In this document: positions 5,555 to 10,731 of the stretch, in pieces
Layout: each line of letters starts with the position of its first letter
Numbering within the stretch: position 1 is the stretch's first letter
From: an uncultured Candidatus Saccharibacteria bacterium
GTDB taxonomy: Bacteria; Patescibacteriota; Saccharimonadia; Saccharimonadales; Saccharimonadaceae
Assembly (NCBI GenBank): GCA_938017655.1
Contig: CALIJO010000013.1
Location: 1 to 11,140 of the forward strand
Direction: 5' to 3'
DNA length: 11,140 nt
Translations under genes and position numbers: made by a program
The notes under the pieces: model-generated
Databases searched by the model: none
What the model saw: only the letters and a program-made list of their open reading frames with translations
Told to the model about the DNA's origin: nothing

Positions 5555-5680
5555 TTAGTCTATTTCTTTTACAATACGATTCGTCTCATTCAGAATCGTA
5601 ATAATTTTACCGTAATGATTAATGTCGTCGAATGTGATAGTTCGACCTTTCCTATCCTTGAGCCTTAAAACGGCTGTCAA
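5555..5680 (-). pseudogene. C-terminal fragment, possibly of a DNA methyltransferase
   Basis: An open stretch ends in TAA at 5555 and reads RLKDRKGRTITFDDINHY… …NETNRIVKEID. The pattern 'LKD+KGR-hydroxy-x-DDI-x-HY … ET-x-R-x-x-x-EID' reminds me of C-terminal tails of adenine DNA methyltransferases from restriction-modification loci; this is recollection, not an alignment. The frame stays open up to the Nudix stop but has only a TTG (5680) as possible start, with no Shine-Dalgarno site, and the terminator hairpin lies across its first codons. It is probably a remnant. Confidence 0.4.
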
Positions 5681-5693
5681 GGCAGCCGTTTTT
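5667..5693. terminator. Terminator of the Nudix-SRA gene
   Basis: AAAACGGCTG and CAGCCGTTTT pair over 10 bp around TCAAGG, with a T tract on both strands. It lies 21 bases after the minus-strand stop at 5714. Confidence 0.85.
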
Positions 5694-5713
5694 ATCTTGA
5701 ATTTCCCACAAAA

Positions 5714-6520
5714 CTAATCAACTAATCTGAGTGAGAATTTAACTACTTTTCGTTGCCTACCGGATTGATCTTCTTGAACTTCAAAATATGGCTCACCATC
5801 GAGTTTCACTATTCCGCGGTAGATGTAATCGTTGTTCTCGAACGATTCGAATAGGTGGACGGTTACGCCATTAGTATTTGATTCTGCTAGGGTTTTATTT
5901 TGCATATAATTAACCGACTGATCACCATTCATGCCCATTCCGGTATATTCAAAATGATCATCATTCCACTTGTCATCGTATGGATTATTAGAATTATGCT
6001 TCGAAATAAGTACGAGACAATTTGTGCGATTAGATTTACGCATTCCGCCTTGGCTAGATATTAAGAAGATTCTTTGTAGATCTGCGTTTTCGTAAGACTG
6101 ACCTTTGACCAGTTCGCTGAAGCCAGGTTTTCTTGAATCATCTTTTCTTGGACAAATTTGGTTCAGAAGCCGTTTATCTGCCGGAGCTAGGTCGAATTGA
6201 TACATGTCTTCTAATTTATCTAACCAAGCTGATTCGGAATGGTCGTGTGGAACGTAATTGCCTAGGCCGTGGGTGCATTTATAAAGTTTAAGCATTAGTT
6301 TGTCATCTATTGGCGTTTCGGCAATCTTCTTTCCGACAGATACTACCGTGTTGAACTCCTCGAGTATCTCGCGTTCCAGCGCGACCTCGTCTGACTCTCC
6401 GTCTTCAACTTTGCCTCCAGGAAACTCCCATTTGCCAAATACTCCTTTATTGCCAGTTGAACGTTTTGCCAAAAAGAATCGTCCATCCTTTTCTATTAGT
6501 GCGGCTACTACCGTTTTCAT
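5714..6520 (-). CDS. Nudix hydrolase fused to an SRA/McrA-type modified-base reader domain
   Basis: This is a 268-residue, two-domain protein. Residues 1-122 are a MutT/NudG-like Nudix hydrolase: the Nudix box runs G36-X5-E42-X7-R50-E51-I-L-E54-E55, with the metal-binding Glu residues intact and the later Gly replaced by Asn57. The ending (…FDLAPADKRLL) is typical of the (deoxy)nucleoside triphosphate pyrophosphohydrolases, whose E. coli member NudG prefers 5-substituted dCTP. Residues 139-268 begin GQSYENADL and contain SSQGGMRKS, YTGMGMNGDQS, QNKTLAESNTNGV and YIYRG, the hallmarks of the SRA-like domain in ScoMcrA-type restriction enzymes that reads modified cytosine. No HNH or other nuclease domain follows. 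AAGGAG lies about 7 bases before ATG 6520. The gene has its own operator-rich promoter and terminator. The combination suggests one protein dealing with modified cytosine as nucleotide and in DNA; that role is inference. Confidence 0.85.
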   Translation of the reverse strand: MKTVVAALIEKDGRFFLAKRSTGNKGVFGKWEFPGGKVEDGESDEVALEREILEEFNTVVSVGKKIAETPIDDKLMLKLYKCTHGLGNYVPHDHSESAWLDKLEDMYQFDLAPADKRLLNQICPRKDDSRKPGFSELVKGQSYENADLQRIFLISSQGGMRKSNRTNCLVLISKHNSNNPYDDKWNDDHFEYTGMGMNGDQSVNYMQNKTLAESNTNGVTVHLFESFENNDYIYRGIVKLDGEPYFEVQEDQSGRQRKVVKFSLRLVD

Positions 6521-6633
6521 ATTGTTACTCCTTGTTTAATAGTGTTATTGATGATTCAGCATATTGTATATGCTATACCTTTAAAAATACAAGCTAGGTA
6601 ATCGGAATTGGAGAAATACATCTTCATATAACC

Positions 6634-6663
6634 ATTATACCTGTATAGCGTGTTTTCTATCAA
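6634..6663 (-). promoter_or_regulatory. Promoter of the Nudix-SRA gene
   Basis: On the minus strand TTGATA (6658-6663, 5 of 6 matches to TTGACA) and TATAAT (6634-6639, perfect) are 18 bases apart. One palindromic box overlaps the -10 element and another lies just upstream of the -35, the classic arrangement for repression. The leader would be about 108 bases. Confidence 0.65.
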
Positions 6664-6726
6664 TAATCGCTATACCGGTATACTTATTCTCTGTATAGTG
6701 TGTTTCTGAATAAAGACGCTATACAG
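6643..6726. repeat. Two tandem hairpin units, 50-bp period
   Basis: GTATAGCG (6643-6650) pairs with CGCTATAC (6668-6675), and CTGTATAGTG (6691-6700) pairs with CGCTATACAG (6717-6726, one G-T). The 16-17-base loops are alike (TGTTTTCTATCAATAAT and TGTTTCTGAATAAAGA), so the unit was duplicated in tandem. Only the first copy retains a good promoter. Confidence 0.7.
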
Positions 6727-6860
6727 GATTCATTACACTGTACTTCTTTTTCTCCATTGTCATTATTTTTTAATTCATTCGACTCCAGTAAGGCTAACAA
6801 TCTCAAAAAAATCCGAATCACTTTACCTGTATACTCCATATCCCAAAAGTCGTGCACCAT
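6684..6860 (-). CDS. Possible 58-residue small protein or relic upstream of Nudix-SRA
   Basis: The minus strand is open from ATG 6860 (MVHDFWDMEYTGKV…) to TAA at 6684. It contains a short hydrophobic helix (VIRIFLRLLALLE) and then a Glu/Asn-rich part. The last codons coincide with the duplicated hairpin. No Shine-Dalgarno site is seen, and the frame continues upstream to a stop near 6896 without another start, so it may equally be the end of a lost gene. Family not recognised. Confidence 0.25.
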   Translation of the reverse strand: MVHDFWDMEYTGKVIRIFLRLLALLESNELKNNDNGEKEVQCNESCIASLFRNTLYRE

Positions 6861-7176
6861 CAGAACATAGCAACTCTTTTGAATATCATCCTAACTCCAG
6901 CTGTGTGTCTATGAGTGCTTCAGAATTCAGTCAACTACCATGCATAACTGAACAATTACCGCTGTTTTACCATTTATGGTTTTGAAATTACCTGAATAGT
7001 ATTTATGGGCGTGAGGTTATTTTGCGCTAACATTAATGGCCGTAAGCCATTTTTTGTACCAAAAATATCATCTTAAAATTATCTTTGTGTCTACTAAGCG
7101 GGTAATCACATACTTTAAATGTATCAATTTTCGTTTGGTAATGGCTATAATCATCTCCCAATGCTGTTTAGAATCA
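6840..7176 (-). pseudogene. Decayed region with short coding-like fragments
   Basis: Between the Nudix promoter and the GIY-YIG relic there is no intact gene. Short open pieces occur on the minus strand, among them 7187-7068 (MRINDSKQHWEMIIAITKRK…, 39 codons, its ATG overlapping the GIY-YIG stop) and about 7067-6970 (DDIFGTKNGLRPLMLAQNNL…). None has a convincing ribosome-binding site. A small terminator-like hairpin, AATGGC-CGTAA-GCCATT with T5, lies at 7035-7055 on the plus strand. Confidence 0.35.
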
Positions 7177-7329
7177 TTAATTCGCATTATATCCAAAAAC
7201 TCTAGTTAATAACACTTCTTTCCAGAATGATTCCCTGGCGATAATATATTCGTCCGAGACGTCGTCGGTAAAAGTCTCGAGAATTGAGTATTGAAAATTT
7301 TCTTGAATATATCTCAAACCGAAAATACC
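7177..7329 (-). pseudogene. C-terminal remnant of a GIY-YIG nuclease family protein
   Basis: A 50-codon open stretch without start codon ends in TAA at 7177. It reads GLRYIQENFQYSILETF…, …ARESFWKEVLLTRVFGYNAN, which closely follows the C-terminal half of bacterial GIY-YIG family proteins as I know them ('…FQYSILE … RE-x-x-WKE-x-L-x-TR-x-FGYN-x-N'). The catalytic GIY…YIG half is absent and a stop precedes the fragment. It is therefore a relic of an endonuclease gene in the island. Confidence in the family is moderate because the identification rests on pattern memory. Confidence 0.5.
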
Positions 7330-7377
7330 TTATTTATTACAATTATGCTAGAATACATACAACCTTAAGAATGACTC

Positions 7378-7467
7378 CTATACAAATGTTGCAAAGGTGC
7401 TGACCCCTCTAAGCTTTGGTAGAAGCTTCAAGGCCTTTGATTTTACTAAACTATTTGCCTCTGCCAT
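7378..7467 (-). CDS. Short open frame of 29 codons, doubtful
   Basis: ATG 7467 to TAG 7378-7380 encodes MAEANSLVKSKALKLLPKLR plus nine residues, a cationic amphipathic peptide. It has no Shine-Dalgarno site and sits in decayed DNA before the GIY-YIG relic, so it may be a fragment of the same lost gene. The repeated AAGCTT motifs within it form an inverted repeat. Confidence 0.2.
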   Translation of the reverse strand: MAEANSLVKSKALKLLPKLRGVSTFATFV

Positions 7468-7510
7468 TATTATGACACGAGACCCGCATGTAAAGTCATA
7501 GTAAATATAT

Positions 7511-7834
7511 CTATAGTAATAATTTTTTTATTATTTTTTCTACACTCTTTATATAAGCTTCCATATATTTTCTTTTATAAACATATATATAAGAAGGATG
7601 ATGAATAGGCACATAGTATATACCATTGTATTCTTTATAGTGATATTCAAATTCATCCCATTTCTCAAACTTAATTTTAAGATTTTCCCCGACTGATGAA
7701 TACACTTTTTTCCCCAATAAAAAAACAATTTTAGGAGACATTGTATTAATTTCACCAACCAAATGTTCGAAACAGCAGTTTATTTCCTTTCTATTTGGGT
7801 AGCGTAATTTTTTTGTTCTGTCAATGGGAGACAT
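7511..7834 (-). CDS. Uracil-DNA glycosylase superfamily protein, C-terminal part (frameshifted)
   Basis: This is the second half of a UDG-superfamily gene. True coding resumes at codon KKLRYPNRKEINCC; the ATG at 7834 is upstream of the shift and is probably not a start. The part includes a Cys pair that matches the last cluster ligand of family 4-like enzymes (INCCFEHL), the strand PKIVFLLGKKV and the motif IHHPSYIYV, equivalent to the DNA-binding 'HPS/HPA' loop. With the first half the product would be about 183 residues. The final KKLLL is followed by decayed sequence and no terminator is evident. Confidence 0.7.
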   Translation of the reverse strand: MSPIDRTKKLRYPNRKEINCCFEHLVGEINTMSPKIVFLLGKKVYSSVGENLKIKFEKWDEFEYHYKEYNGIYYVPIHHPSYIYVYKRKYMEAYIKSVEKIIKKLLL

Positions 7835-8061
7835 TTAACCAAGTTGGTTTTATAAAAGCTAACATTTTCACATAGTTTTTCTATTTTATGAATTAACATT
7901 CCTGTATTAGTTTCTGATGACAATGGGGTTTCTTGATGCGACTTTATTTTTTTAGCTGAAAGCCCCACCCAAAACACTTGGCAGTCTTTTTCTAAATCCA
8001 ATAATGGCTTTTGATTAAAACATAAACTGCATTTTTGACATTTGTATATTTGTTCAATCAT
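7780..8061 (-). CDS. Uracil-DNA glycosylase superfamily protein, N-terminal part (frameshifted)
   Basis: This is the first half of a UDG-superfamily protein, a base-excision enzyme or modified-base relative. It starts MIEQIYKCQKCSLC with a C-X2-C pair typical of Fe-S-containing family 4/5 enzymes, then FWVGLSAKK in the place of the catalytic loop, TGMLI, and FYKTNLVKC with another cluster Cys. The catalytic loop lacks the acidic residues of family 4, so activity on uracil is uncertain. GAGGTG (8069-8074) lies 7 bases before ATG 8061. Homology continues past the Gln-Lys at an A7 run (7807-7813) only if one A is added: this frame then runs out at 7780, while the next frame continues LRYPNRKE. 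The heptamer A-AAA-AAT at the break is a potential -1 slippery site. Confidence 0.72.
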   Translation of the reverse strand: MIEQIYKCQKCSLCFNQKPLLDLEKDCQVFWVGLSAKKIKSHQETPLSSETNTGMLIHKIEKLCENVSFYKTNLVKCLPLTEQKNYATQIERK

Positions 8062-8098
8062 AATAGTGCACCTCTACAACTTTTGTGTTTCAACAAAT

Positions 8099-8107
8099 AG
8101 TATAGCA
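8099..8107 (-). promoter_or_regulatory. Extended -10 promoter of the glycosylase gene
   Basis: The minus strand reads TGC-TATACT (8099-8107). There is no good -35, as usual for extended -10 promoters. It is divergent from the RNase J promoter about 95 bases away. Confidence 0.5.
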
Positions 8108-8175
8108 TTAATTTTTCATTGAGTTAGATTATTTCTTGTCAGATTCTTAGCTAATCTATTATATGTATCTCAGCC

Positions 8176-8204
8176 TTGAAATCCTTCCCCGCATTTGCTA
8201 TAAT
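8176..8204 (+). promoter_or_regulatory. Promoter of RNase J
   Basis: TTGAAA (8176-8181) and TATAAT (8199-8204) are 17 bases apart with TGC before the -10. This is the best sigma-70 promoter in the window. Transcription would start near 8211, giving a leader of about 83 bases. Confidence 0.8.
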
Positions 8205-8232
8205 AAGAATAATTAATATTTCTTGTAACCCG

Positions 8233-8251
8233 AACCTCACTGAGGTTTTTG
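8233..8251 (+). promoter_or_regulatory. Attenuator-like hairpin in the RNase J leader
   Basis: AACCTC-ACT-GAGGTT followed by TTTTG lies about 22 bases after the predicted transcription start and 43 before ATG 8294. It resembles a small intrinsic terminator within the leader and could allow premature termination or be a self-cleavage target. It is short (6 bp), so the role is uncertain. Confidence 0.4.
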
Positions 8252-8293
8252 TGCAAAAATATTTTAATATTAACTTATCTACTTAAGGATTAA

Positions 8294-9442
8294 ATGAATA
8301 AACAAGAACAAGAGCGTCGTGCGAAGTTGATGCGGATGCAAGCCGAGCGTTTGCCGGAAATCAAACGCCGTTTTGAGGAAAATCAGAACCGTAGTCACTT
8401 CGAGAATACCGAGGAGAAGCCAGTAGAAACTGGTGCCGCGGTGATTTTCGAACAGGCGCAAAAACGTAATTTTAATAGCAACTTCAAACCTGGTGGCAAG
8501 GATTTTCGTGGTAAAAAATCGGATCGCGCAAACGGCGCAAATAATCCAAACAATTCCGACAACCAAAAATCTCGCAATAACCGCCAGAATAAAAACAACA
8601 AGAAGCGTAGCAATCAAGGCAACGCTGCCGAAAATAACACCGCAGCTAATGACAACAATTCTCGCAAGGTGAATCTTTCAGTTTCGACTCGTCGTGGCGA
8701 AATGGTACATCACCAGCGCATGCTTTCTCAAGACGTGAATGCCCAGGCCACCCAACACATCATCGGCGTACCCGTGAACAAATCTCGCTTCAATGGCTAC
8801 AACGGTGCCCAGGTGACGAACGCCCAACTCAAGGCGGCTCGCCCAGATCCAGAAGCGGTGCGCGTGATTCCAATCGGTGGTGTCGGTGAATTCGGTATCG
8901 GTAAAAACATGACCGTGATCGAATACAAAAACGAAATGATCGTGATCGATATGGGTGTACTCTTCGCTTCCGAGGATTACCCAGGTGTGAACTACATGAT
9001 TCCGGATATTAAATACCTCGAGGATAATCTCAGCAAAGTGAAAGCGATTCTCTTTACTCACGCTCACCTTGATCATATTGGTGCCTGTAAGCATCTTTTG
9101 CCAAAGTTTGGCCCGCTTACGCCAATTTATGCCACCGATTTTACTATCGGGATGATTAAGCGCCAAATGAGTGAAATCGATGACCTGCCAGAATTAAATT
9201 ACAATGTGGTCGACCCATTCAAGCACGAAAAAATTCAAGTTTCCGAACATCTCAGTGTAGAATTTGTTCACATGCTACACTCAATTCCAGGTAACTGTGG
9301 TCTAGTAATTCGCACCCCGAACGGCGTAATTTACCTCTCTGGTGACTGGCGCGCAGAAGCTAACCCAATTGATCGCCAATCTGACCTCGAACGTCTCGAC
9401 GAAATCGTAAAACCACGAAGGCATTTCTTTGATGTTGAATGA
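8294..9442 (+). CDS. rnj: Ribonuclease J, N-terminal part (split by a frameshift)
   Basis: RNase J is a 5'-3' exonuclease and endonuclease of the metallo-beta-lactamase/beta-CASP family that matures and degrades RNA in the cytoplasm. Residues 1-187 are an added tail rich in Asn, Lys, Arg and Gln (about 58-125 almost free of hydrophobic residues), probably disordered and RNA-binding. The core starts at about 188 (VIPIGGVGEF). The zinc site HAHLDH is at 256-261, H329 lies in LHSIPGN, and D351 in SGDW. AAGGA stands 5 bases before ATG 8294. Homology holds up to DEIVK (373), after which an extra C in AAACCACG (9413/9414) throws the frame into PRRHFFDVE and a stop. Removing one C gives VKHEGISLMLNESTN, a seamless join. 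Full length would be about 751 residues, against about 555 for typical members. Confidence 0.9.
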   Translation: MNKQEQERRAKLMRMQAERLPEIKRRFEENQNRSHFENTEEKPVETGAAVIFEQAQKRNFNSNFKPGGKDFRGKKSDRANGANNPNNSDNQKSRNNRQNKNNKKRSNQGNAAENNTAANDNNSRKVNLSVSTRRGEMVHHQRMLSQDVNAQATQHIIGVPVNKSRFNGYNGAQVTNAQLKAARPDPEAVRVIPIGGVGEFGIGKNMTVIEYKNEMIVIDMGVLFASEDYPGVNYMIPDIKYLEDNLSKVKAILFTHAHLDHIGACKHLLPKFGPLTPIYATDFTIGMIKRQMSEIDDLPELNYNVVDPFKHEKIQVSEHLSVEFVHMLHSIPGNCGLVIRTPNGVIYLSGDWRAEANPIDRQSDLERLDEIVKPRRHFFDVE

Positions 9443-10550
9443 ATCGACCAATATTGATTCCCCAGGTCACCATCCACATTCAGAATATGACGTCGGTGAT
9501 AATATCGGCAAGGTGATGGACCATTACGCGAATGGCCGTGTGATTATTTCCTGTTTCTCTTCTCAAATTAACCGTATCGGCATGATTTTGGAGCAAGCTT
9601 ATCGACGTGGTCGCAAGGTAGCTTTTGCTGGTTTTTCGATGATTAACAATATCGAAGTGGCGCTGCGTGCCAAGTGTATTAAAGTACCAAAAGATACCGT
9701 GATGAAAATGGAGGACATTATTAAGCTTCCAGATGACAAGGTGACGATCGTCTGTACTGGTTCGCAAGGTGAATTGAATGCCGTCTTGAACCGTATGGTG
9801 ACCGGCGCACACAAATTCATCAAGATTAAAGCTAGTGACACTATCGTCTTCTCTTCTAACCCAATTCCTGGTAACGAGCCACATGTAGTAAATACCGTGG
9901 ACGGGCTTCTTCGTGAAGGTGCGCAGGTGATTCAAAATGGTAAAACCCACCTTACCAATATCGGCCCACTTCACCTTTCGGGCCATGCCTATTATGAAGA
10001 CCACGTCGATTTTGTGACGCGCTTACAGCCTTTGAACTATTTACCATATCACGGTGAATTCTTCATGATGGAACACAATGCAGAGATGGCAGAAAACGTC
10101 GTGGGAATTTCACATGATCGTATCTTGGTGGCCGATGATGGTGATATCGTGGAGCTTCTACCAAACAAAACCATCCGCAAAAACGGCCGCATCTCAGTCG
10201 GCAACAAACTTTACGATGATGCCGATAAACCGGTACACGAAGCCGTGGTGAAGGACCGCATTCACATCTCGCGTGAAGGTATTTTCATGATCGTGTTAAC
10301 CATTAGCAAGAAGACTGGTCGTTTGATCAAGACGCCAGATATCGTGTCGCGTGCCTTTATTTATCTCGATAATTCTGAGGAATTAATCGGCAAGATTCGT
10401 CACTATTTGCGCGTAAAAACTGACAAGTCGATCTCTACCGAACCAGAGGTGAAAGTCTTGAAAGAAGAAGTGAAGGAAGACATTACCCGCATCCTCTTCG
10501 ATGCCACTGGCCACACGCCAATCGTGATTCCAGTAATTAACAAAGTCTAA
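9429..10550 (+). CDS. rnj: Ribonuclease J, C-terminal part (beta-CASP and C-terminal domains)
   Basis: This frame continues RNase J after the frameshift; the TTG at 9429 is only where a separate call could begin. NESTN opens the beta-CASP part, followed by GRVIISCFSSQINRI, TGSQGE (111-115), SSNPIPGNE, the zinc/catalytic SGH (184-186) and PYHGE (206-210), then the C-terminal domain of RNase J. All expected motifs are present with no other interruption. That argues for a very recent mutation, recoding or a base-call error rather than long-standing decay. Codon use and GC match the first half. A terminator follows at once. Confidence 0.88.
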   Translation: MMLNESTNIDSPGHHPHSEYDVGDNIGKVMDHYANGRVIISCFSSQINRIGMILEQAYRRGRKVAFAGFSMINNIEVALRAKCIKVPKDTVMKMEDIIKLPDDKVTIVCTGSQGELNAVLNRMVTGAHKFIKIKASDTIVFSSNPIPGNEPHVVNTVDGLLREGAQVIQNGKTHLTNIGPLHLSGHAYYEDHVDFVTRLQPLNYLPYHGEFFMMEHNAEMAENVVGISHDRILVADDGDIVELLPNKTIRKNGRISVGNKLYDDADKPVHEAVVKDRIHISREGIFMIVLTISKKTGRLIKTPDIVSRAFIYLDNSEELIGKIRHYLRVKTDKSISTEPEVKVLKEEVKEDITRILFDATGHTPIVIPVINKV

Positions 10551-10555
10551 GGAGT

Positions 10556-10580
10556 GGCCTAGCGCATGCTAGGCTTTTTC
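10556..10580 (+). terminator. Terminator of RNase J
   Basis: GCCTAGC (10557-10563) and GCTAGGC (10568-10574) pair around GCAT and are followed by TTTTTCC, only 6 bases after the stop codon. Confidence 0.88.
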
Positions 10581-10612
10581 CTACTTTAAGTCTAAAGATT
10601 AGGGGCTTTCAG

Positions 10613-10643
10613 AAAAAATGCCCAGCGTGATCTGGGTATTTTT
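10613..10643. terminator. Bidirectional terminator between convergent genes
   Basis: AAAAATGCCCAG and CTGGGTATTTTT pair over 12 bp (one G-U) around CGTGAT, with T tracts on both strands. It backs up the RNase J terminator and ends the convergent minus-strand gene. Confidence 0.82.
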
Positions 10644-10649
10644 AACTGC

Positions 10650-10731
10650 TAGCTTAGACTGAATTTTATTCGGTAGAATTATATTTATCGTAGCTTAGAC
10701 TGAATTTTATTCGACGGAATTATATTTGTCG
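10650..10731. repeat. 41-bp tandem direct repeat at a gene 3' end
   Basis: Two units, 10650-10690 and 10691-10731, both begin TAGCTTAGACTGAATTTTAT and differ at only about four positions. The right unit holds the last codons and stop of the minus-strand gene (DKYNSVE-stop); the left unit would read DKYNSTE-stop and is a spare copy beyond the stop. Confidence 0.85.

Larger units (their letters stand above)
6566..6834. repeat. Cluster of TATACC/GGTATA palindromic boxes
   Basis: The consensus TATACCNGTATA appears as a perfect 12-bp palindrome at 6671-6682 (TATACCGGTATA), nearly so at 6636-6647 (TATACCTGTATA) and 6822-6833 (TTTACCTGTATA). Half-sites lie at 6574-6579, 6693-6697 and 6720-6724, and GTATA-tgc-TATAC at 6566-6578. 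This looks like a set of operators for a dimeric helix-turn-helix repressor. No such regulator is encoded in the window. Confidence 0.6.

Noticed and set aside
6566..6834. Short repeats as a CRISPR array
   Set aside because: Repeats are palindromic, short, unevenly spaced and only two units are long; there are no spacers of constant length and no cas genes.
9443..9445. TGA recoding (code 25, as in Gracilibacteria) to explain the RNase J break
   Set aside because: The conserved sequence continues in another frame, not through the TGA, and other genes use TGA as a normal stop.
9480..10004. Long minus-strand frame opposite RNase J
   Set aside because: It lies wholly inside the strongly conserved RNase J frame and is explained by codon bias on the other strand; the same applies to 8279-8617, 8395-8613, 8678-9166 and 9599-9841.
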